DNA from: CAVUDO01 sp963740255
Lineage (GTDB): Bacteria; Actinomycetota; Actinomycetes; Mycobacteriales; Cryptosporangiaceae
Assembly: GCA_963740255.1 (NCBI GenBank)
Contig: CAVUDO010000002.1
Location: 558,001-622,000 of the forward strand
Reading direction: 5' to 3'
DNA: 64,000 nt
Under the pieces are notes generated by a model that ran no database searches, was not told the origin of the DNA, and worked only from the letters and a program-made list of their open reading frames with translations. Positions 17,065-25,854 of this stretch are shown in pieces; position 1 is the first letter of the stretch, and each line of letters begins with the position of its first letter. Made by a program: the position numbers and the translations under genes.

Positions 17065-17220
17065 TCAGACGAGGTTCGAGATGAACTGTCCGAAGCCGAC
17101 GGCGATCCCCTGCAGACCCCCGCCGATGGACTTCACCAACCCGGCGGCGTTCTGGGGCTGTGTCACGACGTAGAACACGAGCAGGGCGATACCGCCCCAC
17201 TTCATTACCTTCTTCGGCAT
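17065..17220 (-). CDS. 51-residue single-pass membrane protein
   Basis: A small protein found by reading the minus strand. It begins MPKKVMKWGGIALLVFYVVT, with a lysine-rich start and one hydrophobic segment at about residues 8-20. It then has a Gly-rich amphipathic tail ending FGQFISNLV. GAGGAGG at 17227-17233 lies 7 nt upstream of the ATG, which strongly supports translation. It is transcribed toward the PH-domain gene. I recognise the general type as a small conserved actinobacterial membrane peptide, but no function can be assigned. Confidence 0.75.
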   Translation of the reverse strand: MPKKVMKWGGIALLVFYVVTQPQNAAGLVKSIGGGLQGIAVGFGQFISNLV

Positions 17221-17458
17221 GGCACGCCTCCTCTCGCCCGGGCGTTCGGCGCCCTCGGACCTGCGACTCCCTGTAGTTGTCTTTTTACCAAGAGTCAGTC
17301 CACGAATACAGGAGGTGAGGCGAATCGATTGTCAGTTTCGCTCTGGCGCGGGTCGCGCGGGCCGGGTTTCATCGGTATTTGCGCAGGTCGGCGGCAAGAC
17401 GGTCGCGCGGTCGTCGACCGTCCCCGCGAGCGACACGAGGTCCGGATGATGGGACGGT

Positions 17459-18349
17459 CTAGCCGCCTTCAGGTCCGCCCCGCTGCGGCGGTCTCCCCGT
17501 GGGCCTGCGGGGTTCGGCCGGCTCGGCGGCGAGTACGGCCGGCACGACCGCCAGTTCGCCGGCTCCCGCGGTGTGCAGCGGGTAGGCCGGCCGACCGGCC
17601 CCGACGAGGATGAAGTCCGGCAGTTCGACGAGGCGGGTGCGGCCCGACGTGGTGCCGACTCCCATGAACCAGGAGCCTTCCCCGTCCCGGTAGATCCAGC
17701 CGGGTCGCGCGTCCACCGCCACCGCGACCGCGTCGACCACCGTCGCGGGAGGCGCGGGCACCGCAGGCTGGTCCGCCGTGCTGAGGGGGGGCGCGGTCAC
17801 TGCTCGTCCGCCGGGCGGTACCCCGGTGGACGCGGCCTCTCCTGACGCGGGGGAGGGCGGCTCGTTGGCCACGCCAGGGGGGCCTTGCAGCGGACGTTCC
17901 TCGTCGCCGGGAGCCCGGTGAGACAGCGGATCCTCGACGCTCGGCGTCTGCCCGTTCCCACCGTCGGGCGGCCGGGGGTCGAGGCGTCCGACCGGCTCGG
18001 GGGCGGCGCCGGAGCGGCGGACCCGGGCCCGCTCGGTCCGGTCGGCGATCCGGGACAGCAGCGTCCCGGCCAGCGCGAATACCGCGACGCCAACCGTCGC
18101 CGCCACCACCGACCGGACGGGATCGCGCCAGGGTAGGATCTGCGCGCCGAGCACGGCGGTGCCGGCTCCGGTCGCGACCAGTCCGGCTAAGGCCGCGGCG
18201 CCGGCCGGATACTGTGCGAGGACGACGCCGACCCGGCGGGTGGTCGAGGTGCGCACCGCCGCTCTGCAGCGCGCCAGCACCAGCGAGCCGGCAACCGCCA
18301 GCCCGACGCCGATCACCAACGCGGCAAGCGCCAGCGCCGTCGTGTGCAC
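17459..18349 (-). CDS. Multi-pass membrane protein with a disordered Pro-rich linker
   Basis: A 296-residue protein of unknown function. Hydrophobic segments lie at about 5-27, 45-70 and 80-100. A Pro/Gly-rich linker spans about 110-200, and a soluble C-terminal domain contains RPGWIYRDGEGSWFMGV and LVELPDFILVGAG. The GTG at 18349 is preceded by GGAGG 6 nt upstream. It lies next to and divergent from the type IV secretion-like operon and may belong with it, but this is inference from position only. Confidence 0.7.
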   Translation of the reverse strand: MHTTALALAALVIGVGLAVAGSLVLARCRAAVRTSTTRRVGVVLAQYPAGAAALAGLVATGAGTAVLGAQILPWRDPVRSVVAATVGVAVFALAGTLLSRIADRTERARVRRSGAAPEPVGRLDPRPPDGGNGQTPSVEDPLSHRAPGDEERPLQGPPGVANEPPSPASGEAASTGVPPGGRAVTAPPLSTADQPAVPAPPATVVDAVAVAVDARPGWIYRDGEGSWFMGVGTTSGRTRLVELPDFILVGAGRPAYPLHTAGAGELAVVPAVLAAEPAEPRRPTGRPPQRGGPEGG

Positions 18350-18719
18350 GTCATGCCTCCGCCCGGGGCCAAAGGAGATGGGACCTCGCCGCCCGACCGC
18401 GGGTCGACATCGCGGCTGACGGGCTTGTCGAGCCCGCGTGCGTAGCGGCGGTCTGGTGACGCCGTTCAGGTTACCGGGATCCCGCCGACCGCTCCGGTCG
18501 GGCGGCGCCGCTATCGTCTGTCGTGAGCGTCGCGAACAACGGGTCGCGTCGTGTCCAGGTCTGCGTGGTTCGCACGGGAAAAACCCCGAAGTCCGGATGA
18601 GTAATGGCTCTGTGCCTTAGTGTTACGCGTCGGGCGGTCGGCCGCGTCCGGTCGGGTAGGGTCCGAGCGCGGGGACGTCAGCCGAGTAGTCCGCGCACCG
18701 GTGTGGGAGGGTACGAACG
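18350..18719 (+). other. 370-bp divergent intergenic region before the secretion-like operon
   Basis: No gene that I can support. It carries the Shine-Dalgarno of the minus-strand gene (near 18355). A TAGGGT box at 18657-18662, 58 nt before the first operon gene, is the likely operon promoter. GGGAAAAACCCC near 18580 is a small palindrome-like stretch. I do not recognise a riboswitch here. Confidence 0.4.
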
Positions 18720-18998
18720 ATGGTTACCCGCGTGATGGATCATGCTGTCGAGATCCTGGCCGGACAGGCGCCGTCGACACTCAATACGGACGGCATCGTC
18801 GGGTTCATCGTGTCCAAGATCGTCCCGATCCTGCTTGCGGTGGTCGGTGTGATCATCCTGAGCCGCTCCGGAAAGGGGCAGTGGTCCCAGGCGCTGACCA
18901 CGGGCGGCATCGCTCTACTGGGCATCGTGTTCATCGCCGGTGCCGGCCTGTTGTTCGCGTTCGGCGAGAACATCGCGAAGCTCGCGCTCGGGGGCTGA
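18720..18998 (+). CDS. Small two-helix membrane protein, VirB2/TrbC pilin-like
   Basis: A 92-residue protein with two hydrophobic helices (about 27-46, SKIVPILLAVVGVIILSRS, and 58-82). They are joined by a short polar loop (GKGQWSQ), the layout of type IV secretion pilins. GGAGG at 18706-18710 supports the ATG at 18720. It is the first gene of a six-gene operon, 3 nt before a VirB3-like gene. The pilin assignment is inference from topology and the VirB4-like neighbour. The sequence alone is too small and hydrophobic to be sure. Confidence 0.65.
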   Translation: MVTRVMDHAVEILAGQAPSTLNTDGIVGFIVSKIVPILLAVVGVIILSRSGKGQWSQALTTGGIALLGIVFIAGAGLLFAFGENIAKLALGG

Positions 18999-19001
18999 AC
19001 A

Positions 19002-19355
19002 ATGCGCCTACGCCCTGACGACGACATCTACCGGGCGCGGTTGCTCTTCCTCGGCCCGAAGGGGTTCACCCTCCCCGTCCACCTGCCCTACGTGGCATAC
19101 CCGATGTTCCTGGTGATCCTGGCGTTCATCATGGGGCTGCGGTACATCGTCACCGGCACGGTGGACTTCTTCCCCGCGATCGAGATCTCGCTGGCCATCG
19201 TCGCGACATCGCTCGTGCTGCGGCAGGTCACCCCCGACCGCCCCGTCCGTGCCGTACTGCGTACCGCGGCCACGGACTGGCGCCGTGATCGCTCGGCCGC
19301 GGAGCGCGGCATCCTGGTCCAGGCCAACGTCCGGGTCCGGGAGACGGTGCGATGA
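19002..19355 (+). CDS. VirB3/PrgI-like membrane protein
   Basis: A 117-residue protein. After a charged N terminus (RLRPDDDIYRARLLFLGPKG) it has two adjacent hydrophobic segments near residues 35-75, then an Arg-rich cytoplasmic tail. In type IV secretion loci a protein of this layout lies directly before the VirB4 ATPase and anchors it at the membrane, as here, where the stop overlaps the ATPase ATG (ATGA). The assignment relies on topology and position. Confidence 0.65.
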   Translation: MRLRPDDDIYRARLLFLGPKGFTLPVHLPYVAYPMFLVILAFIMGLRYIVTGTVDFFPAIEISLAIVATSLVLRQVTPDRPVRAVLRTAATDWRRDRSAAERGILVQANVRVRETVR

Positions 19356-22300
19356 GCCAGTCCCCGGACGAGGCAGCGCCAGAAGACTCGCGGTCCGACG
19401 AGGACCCCCGCAACGGAGCCGCCGCCGCAGCCCCCCCGCCAGTTGGCTGGGCACCACCCGTACGCGACGGTGGCGCGTTGTCTGCGGCGGATCGGCCCGT
19501 GTTCCGGGCTCCGGGAATCGCCGCGGGGCTGCGCTCGACCTCGACGAGGTCGTCTGGACCAGCGGCAGCCGCCCCGGCGGCCCGGCCGGGTGCGGCGCCT
19601 GCAGAGTCCGGTGGGTCGGTGCCGTCCGGTTCTCCACCTGCGGTGGAACCAGGCCTTCCGGCCGCATCCGTCCCGTATCGTCCGAGGAGGACGGCGGCGC
19701 CCGAGCCGGACCCGCCGCCACCCGCCCCGCCTACCGCGGCTGCGGCCACCGCCGCGGGGCCACGCACACCGCCGCCTGCTGCTCCCGAAGCGTCGCCCGG
19801 CGCCCCGCGGCACCGGGCCCCCGGCCCGCCCGCCCAGGCGCCGACGCCGCCGGTGTCCGGACCACCCCGGCATGCGTCCACGCCGCCGGTTGCCTCGCAC
19901 CCACCGACGTCGCCGGCCGGTCCCTTCCCGCCGCGGATCGAGTCTGGGCCGCCCGTGACCGGTGCACCCGGCGGCCCGCGAGTGCCGTCCCCCGGCGCCC
20001 GCACCCAGCCGTCGGGTCCGCCGCCGCCCCGGTCGGCACCGCCTGCTCCGGGCGTCGGTCCTCCCGGACCAGCGGCGTCGGCGCCGCGGCGGAACGCCGG
20101 CGGCCCCCCACGGCCTCCGGGGCAGGCCGGCCCGGCTCGTCCGGGAGCCGCGCAGCCTGGAGCGCCCGCCCCGCCGGCACCGCCCTCGATCGCCACCGCG
20201 CTCACCACGCCGACCGGCCGCCACCAGACGGTCCGTCCCTCGCCCCCGCAGGCCCCCCCACCTCAGGCCGCCGGCACCGGCCCCCGTGGCGGGCCGCCCA
20301 TCCACCTTCGGCAGGCTTCGCCGCCGGGCACCGCACCGCGGACGAGGCCGTCCGGTCCGCCGTCGATGCCGGTGGCGCAGGCTGGCGGCGCGTTCGCACC
20401 GCCGAGAACCACCGGGCAGCCGGCCCCCGCGTCCTGGCCGCCGGCGGCGGCACCCACCGGCGCACAGCCGCCGCCGTCGCGGGGGCTCCCCCCCGGCCGG
20501 CCGGCCCCGACCTCGGCGACGGGCGCTGTCGTCCTACCGGTCCGGCCGGTCACCAGGCCCCGCGCTCTGCCCATACCAGCGCCCGTCGGGCCGGATCCGA
20601 AGGCGAAGCGGGCCCGCCTCCGGCCCCCGCGCCAGCGGCACAAGGACGCCGTCCAGGAGCTCGAGCTCCGCGAGATCGCGGGTCACCTCACCTTCACCCG
20701 CAACGACGTGACCGCGTGGTACCGGCTGCCCGACGTCCAGTGGGCGTTCCGGGCCGACAAGGAACGCACGTCGGTCCTGCTCGGCATCGCCGCGCAGTAC
20801 GCCGCGCTGGCCGGGTACCGGCTGCACCTGCGCCGCACCACCCGGCCGTACCCCGCGGCGCAGTGGGCCCACCGCCTCGCCGCGCTCACTCCGCACGCGT
20901 TGCCCGACGTGCCCGGCAGTCACAGTTGGGCCGACCACCTGGAGGCGAGTCAGCGTCGGCTGCACGCCGGCACGCTCGCCGAGGGCGAGGTCTACCTGGG
21001 TGTGGTGTTCCAGCGCAGGACCATGCGCGAGCAGATGGTCGAGGTGCTCAACGCGGTCCGCAAGCACGGCGTGGGCGAGGCCGAGCGGGCTCGGCTGGCG
21101 CTGCTGGTCGGCCGGTTCGACGAGGTGCTCGGGGCGTTCGGGATGCAGGCGCGGCCGGCGACCGCGCGTCAGCTCGAGTGGCTGATCCACCGGTCGGTGG
21201 CGCTCGGCATGCCGGCACCCGCGGAACTGTCGCCGGTCGACGACGGGCACTGGGACCCGGACGACCTGCACGCGTTCACCGAGGCCACCCGTCGGTACCG
21301 CAGCCCCTACGGCAGCTCGGTGCGACTGGTGTCCCGGATCGGCGGCGAGCACGTGGAGCGGGTGGTCTCGGTGCTCACGTTCGGGCGGATGGAGGAGCTG
21401 GCCATCCCCGAACGGCACGAGCCGTGGCTGCACTTCCACGAGCAACTGCCGTGGGCGATGGAACTGTCCAGCCGGGTGGACGTCCTCGGCCAGGGCGACG
21501 CGCTCAAGAGCCTGGAGCACAAGCTGCTGACGATCCGCTCGCAGCAGCGCGACTACCACGAGCACGAGATGGACCCGCCGGCCGAGCTGGAACGCCTCGC
21601 CCGACGGGCCTTGGACATCTCCGACGAGATGGCCACCGGCCTGGACCTGGACGCGGCCCGGGTGCACGGGTGGCACCGGATCGCGGTGTCTGGCCGCGAC
21701 GAGGAGGAGTGCCTCAAGCGGGTCCGGGCGCTGACCGACCACTACCGCGCGATGCGGATGACGCTGCAGCATCCACGCGACCAGTTGAAGCTGCTCGACG
21801 AGTTCATTCCCGGGCAGCCGGTGGCCAACACCGGCTACCTGCGGCGGATGCCCGCGAAGTACTTCGCGGCCTCGGTGCCCCAGGCGACGGCCGCGGTCGG
21901 CGACCGGCGCGGTCCGGTGATCGGAGAGACCTGCGGCACCAGCCGTCGGCCGGTGATGTGGGATCCGCACTACGCGACCGAGGTCCGGGAACGGTCCGGG
22001 CTCGCGGTGTTCGTCGCCGAGCCCGGTGGTGGCAAGTCCACCCTGATGGGCGGTATCGCCTACCTGGCGGCGCGACGTGGGGTCTCGTGCACGATCCTCG
22101 ACCCGTCGGGCCCGCTGGCCCGGCTGGCGACCATGCCGGAGCTGGCGCCGTACAGCCGGGTCTACAACCTCACCCGCGGCGACGCCGGCACGCTCGCCCC
22201 GTACGCGCTCATCCCGACGCCCAAGCGGGAGCACTACCCCGCGGGGGACCTGGGCACGGCCGAGTGGAACTCCGCCATCGCCTCGGCCCGGGCCGAGCGC

Positions 22301-23203
22301 AAGGCGCTGGCCACCGACATCTGCATGATGCTGCTGCCGCCGCAGGTGGCCAAAGAGCGGTCGACACCGATCCTGCTGCAGCGTGCCGCCCGCCAGGTCG
22401 AGCCCACCGAGGACGCGACGCTGGACGATGTCGTCAAGGCGGTCGCGCAGTTCGGCGAGGAGGGCACCGAACTGGCCGAGACGCTCGGCGACGTCAGGGA
22501 CATGCCGTTGTCGCGGCTGTTCTTCGGCCGCTCGACGCACCGCGCCGGCGAGGACGAGGCGGTGCTCACCGTCATCACCATGGCCGGCCTGTCGCTGCCC
22601 GACCTGACGATCGACCGGGAGTACTGGCAGCTCGAGGAGCGGATGGCGCTGCCGATGCTGCACCTGGCCACGGCGTTCACCACCCGCCGGGCGTACGGCC
22701 GGGGGATGTCCGAGCGGAAACTCGTCGGGCTGGACGAGACGCACTTCCTGGCCGGGTGGGGGTCGGGACGGGCGCTGTTCACCCGGCTCGCGCGCGACTC
22801 GCGCAAGTGGAATATCGCGGCGCTGGCGGCCAGCCAGAACCCCATCGACATCCTCGGACTGGACGTGCAGAACCTCGTCTCGACGGTGTTCGTCGGTCGG
22901 ATCGCCGAGGACCCGGAGATCGCCGAGCAGGCATTGCGGATGCTCGGGGTGCAGCGCGGCGTGGGTTACGAGAACACGCTCGCGCAGCTGTCCGTGGCCG
23001 ACACCCAGACCGACTCCCGGCTCGGCTACCGCGAGTTCGTCATGCGCGACGTGGACGGGCGGGTGCAGAAGTTCCGCGCGGACCTCGCCTACGTGCCGGG
23101 GCTTCTGGAACATTTGGACACCACGGCGGATCCGCAGGGCCGGCACGACAGCGGCTCCGGCGCTTCGGGAGATTCGACGGGTCGAGAGGGCGGTGCGCCA
23201 TGA
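19352..23203 (+). CDS. VirB4-family ATPase (SCO6880-like) with a long Pro-rich N terminus
   Basis: A 1283-residue protein. Residues 1 to about 415 are almost entirely Pro, Ala, Gly, Arg and Ser, without predicted fold. The remainder matches the actinobacterial SCO6880 family of VirB4-type conjugation/secretion ATPases. It begins near RDVTAWYRLPDVQW-like sequence (residue 450), with Walker A EPGGGKST at about 890 and Walker B LVGLDETHFL at about 1125. An Arg/Gln motif ALAASQNPIDIL follows. It overlaps both neighbours by 4 nt, so translation is coupled through the operon. It is expected to power assembly of an envelope-spanning channel or pilus. Confidence 0.85.
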   Translation: MSQSPDEAAPEDSRSDEDPRNGAAAAAPPPVGWAPPVRDGGALSAADRPVFRAPGIAAGLRSTSTRSSGPAAAAPAARPGAAPAESGGSVPSGSPPAVEPGLPAASVPYRPRRTAAPEPDPPPPAPPTAAAATAAGPRTPPPAAPEASPGAPRHRAPGPPAQAPTPPVSGPPRHASTPPVASHPPTSPAGPFPPRIESGPPVTGAPGGPRVPSPGARTQPSGPPPPRSAPPAPGVGPPGPAASAPRRNAGGPPRPPGQAGPARPGAAQPGAPAPPAPPSIATALTTPTGRHQTVRPSPPQAPPPQAAGTGPRGGPPIHLRQASPPGTAPRTRPSGPPSMPVAQAGGAFAPPRTTGQPAPASWPPAAAPTGAQPPPSRGLPPGRPAPTSATGAVVLPVRPVTRPRALPIPAPVGPDPKAKRARLRPPRQRHKDAVQELELREIAGHLTFTRNDVTAWYRLPDVQWAFRADKERTSVLLGIAAQYAALAGYRLHLRRTTRPYPAAQWAHRLAALTPHALPDVPGSHSWADHLEASQRRLHAGTLAEGEVYLGVVFQRRTMREQMVEVLNAVRKHGVGEAERARLALLVGRFDEVLGAFGMQARPATARQLEWLIHRSVALGMPAPAELSPVDDGHWDPDDLHAFTEATRRYRSPYGSSVRLVSRIGGEHVERVVSVLTFGRMEELAIPERHEPWLHFHEQLPWAMELSSRVDVLGQGDALKSLEHKLLTIRSQQRDYHEHEMDPPAELERLARRALDISDEMATGLDLDAARVHGWHRIAVSGRDEEECLKRVRALTDHYRAMRMTLQHPRDQLKLLDEFIPGQPVANTGYLRRMPAKYFAASVPQATAAVGDRRGPVIGETCGTSRRPVMWDPHYATEVRERSGLAVFVAEPGGGKSTLMGGIAYLAARRGVSCTILDPSGPLARLATMPELAPYSRVYNLTRGDAGTLAPYALIPTPKREHYPAGDLGTAEWNSAIASARAERKALATDICMMLLPPQVAKERSTPILLQRAARQVEPTEDATLDDVVKAVAQFGEEGTELAETLGDVRDMPLSRLFFGRSTHRAGEDEAVLTVITMAGLSLPDLTIDREYWQLEERMALPMLHLATAFTTRRAYGRGMSERKLVGLDETHFLAGWGSGRALFTRLARDSRKWNIAALAASQNPIDILGLDVQNLVSTVFVGRIAEDPEIAEQALRMLGVQRGVGYENTLAQLSVADTQTDSRLGYREFVMRDVDGRVQKFRADLAYVPGLLEHLDTTADPQGRHDSGSGASGDSTGREGGAP

Positions 23204-25235
23204 ACGCCGCTGGGACGCGGCCGCGCGGACGGGCGGTGGCGCTGCTTCTCGCGGTGATGGTGCTCGCCGTCGTGTCTCTGTTCGCCGCCCCCGCGACCCC
23301 GGCGATGGCCGCGTGCAGCCCCGCGACCCCGCAGGAATGCCTACCCATCCAGGGCGGAAGCCCCTTGGACTGCCTCGACCCCCCGACCCCAGCCATGCCC
23401 GACACCGGCGCCACCAGCTTCTTCGTCTCGCCGCCCTCGGCGCAACTGACGGAAAACTCGAGCGTTCTCCACCTATGACAAATCAGGATATGCTGGGCTC
23501 CAGTATCACACTTACGACCTTGGATGTGGTCCAGATGGCGCTGTGGCGCCCGATGCTCTCGTAAGCACGAGCATCGCGAATATGATGTTCGGCGTCGCAA
23601 CTTTCTTGTCGGCCTGACTAATTCTGCTCGCGAGTATGCCTACGATCCATCGTCGATGTGGGGATGGACTAACGAACTCATCTCTCGGCGAGCACGGCGT
23701 TGTACGAGCGAGTGTTTAGCGTGCTGGGCCTGGTTGCTGTTGTAGCGGTCGGCGTTTGGCTAATGTGGAGTGCCCGCCGTGGTGACTTGTCTGACGCTGC
23801 CACAACCGCAGGCTGGGCGCTCTTGGTGATGACGATTACCACCGCTATTGCGGCCTGGCCGCTCAAGGCTTCAAGCGCCGCGGATGCAACGCTCACTGGA
23901 TCTATCGGAGTTATAAACTCTGCGCTTCATCCGCAATCTTCCGAGAATTGTGGAAACACGGTTTGCCTAGATGAGCGAACTCCGCAACGAGCCGCCAGCG
24001 GTGTGATCACTGATGTCGTCCTTTATCGCCAGTGGCTTAGTGGTGAACTTGGTTCCGCAGACAATGCAACCGCAGACAAATATGGCGATCGCCTGTATGC
24101 GGCTTCAGCTATGTCGTGGAAGGAGTCGAAAGAAGCGAGAAGTTCTCCGAGTCGGCGATCAGAGATAGTCAAGGCTAAGCAAGATGACTGGAAAGCTGTC
24201 GCAGCCGAGATTAAGGCAGCGGACCCAGACGCGTATGAGTATCTGACCGGAAAACAAGGTAGTGGTCGCGTAGGGTCGGCGTTTACGGCGCTCGTGGCGG
24301 CTCTGGTGACGTTGCCGTTTGATTTGATGGCGTCATTGCTGATCATCGTGGCGTTTCTGATCATTCGACTGGCCGTGGCATTTCTTCCCGCCATAGCGGT
24401 AGTAGGGATCCTCAGACCCGCGTCGGGTCCGTTGCGTGGATTGTTCCGCACGGTCGTAGCAGCGATCATGAACTGCATCATCTTCGGCATCGGCGCCAGC
24501 GTTTATCTACTAGCCGTGGAGCTAATCACCAAAACAACCTCGTTGGCAGGCTGGCAGCAGATTCTGCTGATCTGGCTCACCGGCTTGGTGTTGTGGCTGC
24601 TCCTACGGCCGTTCCGTCGGCTGACCAGCCTGGCAGGCAAGGATCCGTTCGCCGAACTCGCCGGTGGGTTGGGCGGGATGCACCGAAAGTTCTTCGGCGA
24701 CATGAAGCAACTGGGTATCGCGGCAGCCGGCTCGTACCTGGGCGATGTCCATGCGCTGGACGCGAACGACGAGAAGCGGGCCGAACGGGCCGCCGGCGGG
24801 CAGGGCCGCCCCGAGGGCTGGACCAGGCAGGACCCCGCGTACACCAAGTCCGGCGACGCCCCACCGGGCCGAGTGCCGCCAGACGGAACAACGGGGAGCC
24901 AACGGTCGCCGGTCTCGTCGGCCTCGCGCGGCACCGGCGATCCGCTGGTTCCCGCGCCCCGGCCGGGCCAGCCGCCGCCGCGGCCTGAGACCGCCACCGA
25001 CCCGCGGTATGTGACAGCCCCCGATCCCGGCGCGTTGCCCGTGGAGACGGCGGACGTCTACGTCATCTACCGGCCCGACCGCGGCTATCAGACCGTCCCG
25101 TCCAGCGCACCTGCCGCGCAGTCGTCCCCGCGCGTCGACCAGGCGGCGGCCAACGTCGCGGCCGCCGCGGACGCGGTGCGCGATCTGGCCACGGCGACGG
25201 CGTCCAGCCGCCGCAGCGACACCCCTGCCCGCTGA
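23200..25235 (+). pseudogene. VirB6/TrbL-like polytopic membrane protein with three frameshifts
   Basis: Signal peptide at the start (AVALLLAVMVLAVVSLFAA), then a Cys-containing exported region. A conserved module follows, FSTYDKSGYAGLQYHTYDLG, and the phrase YDPSSMWGWTNELISRRAR leads into LYERVFSVLGL. At least six hydrophobic helices cover 23700-24620, and the tail is Pro-rich and disordered. These parts lie in different frames. Removing one A near 23453 and adding one base near 23604 and near 23692 gives one 678-residue protein. The middle of the gene (about 23450-24590) is much richer in A and T than everything around it. The role as channel component is inferred from topology and operon position after the VirB4-like ATPase. 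Confidence 0.7.
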
Positions 25236-25323
25236 TCGACCCGCTTGTCCCCGACGACCTGACGCCCGACAAGCCCCCGCACACCCGGTGAACACGTACA
25301 CCGCCTTACGGGAGGAGGCACCG

Positions 25324-25854
25324 ATGGCAGCCACGCCGCACGGGTGGGGTCGTCCGGGCTGGCGGGTCTGGGCGGCCGGGGCGATCACCCTGATCGTGGC
25401 GGCGGTCGTGCTGATCGGTCGACTGGTCGGCACCGACGAAGCGGGCCCGGCGCGCAGCGTCGGCTCTCCAGCCGTGGCGTCGCCTTCGTCGACCCTGGGC
25501 GATGACGGTGTCGTCCCGGGCGCCGTACCGGATTCCTCGGCGGCTGCGGCGGCCGCGGAGCGTTTCACCCGCGCCTGGGTCGACCGCCCCTCGGGCACCG
25601 GGGCGGCCGCCACCACGGCATGGTGGCGCGCGGTGAGCCGCGATGCCGATCCGACCCTGGCCGCCCAACTCCGCACGGCGGATCCGACCCGTGTCCCGGC
25701 GCGCGCGGTGACTGGTCGGCCGAAGGTGACGCCGCTCAGTCCGACCGCCGCCGAGGTGCGGGTTCCGACCGACGCCGGCACGGCGGTGTTGCTGTGCGTC
25801 CTGGTCAAGAAGCGCTGGCTGGTCACGACCGTCGACCTGGAACGGACCCGGTGA
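25324..25854 (+). CDS. Single-pass protein with NTF2-like exported domain, VirB8/TcpC-like
   Basis: A 176-residue protein. A short cytoplasmic start and one helix (about 17-38, AAGAITLIVAAVVLIGRLVG) lead to an exported domain. That domain contains AAAAAERFTRAWVD, WWRAV and a C-terminal beta region ending KKRWLVTTVDLER. This layout resembles VirB8/TcpC-type channel proteins. GGGAGGAGG ends about 5 nt before the ATG at 25324, so I reject the in-frame GTG at 25288. The stop overlaps the next ATG (TGATG). Function is inferred. Confidence 0.65.
   Translation: MAATPHGWGRPGWRVWAAGAITLIVAAVVLIGRLVGTDEAGPARSVGSPAVASPSSTLGDDGVVPGAVPDSSAAAAAAERFTRAWVDRPSGTGAAATTAWWRAVSRDADPTLAAQLRTADPTRVPARAVTGRPKVTPLSPTAAEVRVPTDAGTAVLLCVLVKKRWLVTTVDLERTR

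Noticed and set aside
17221..17458. Small plus-strand frames between the two minus-strand membrane genes
   Set aside because: No ribosome site and no recognisable sequence; the region probably holds the promoter of the 51-codon gene.
18541..18620. Possible cyclic-dinucleotide riboswitch near GGGAAAAACCCC
   Set aside because: The conserved core segments of known c-di-GMP and c-di-AMP aptamers are not present.
20534..23146. 870-codon minus-strand open frame opposite the VirB4-like gene
   Set aside because: The plus strand carries clear Walker motifs, while the minus strand gives only compositionally biased sequence.
19249..23199. Alternative plus-strand frame through the Pro-rich ATPase region
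   Set aside because: Only its last part (from 23200) is real coding sequence; the rest is an Arg-rich frame shadow of the ATPase gene.
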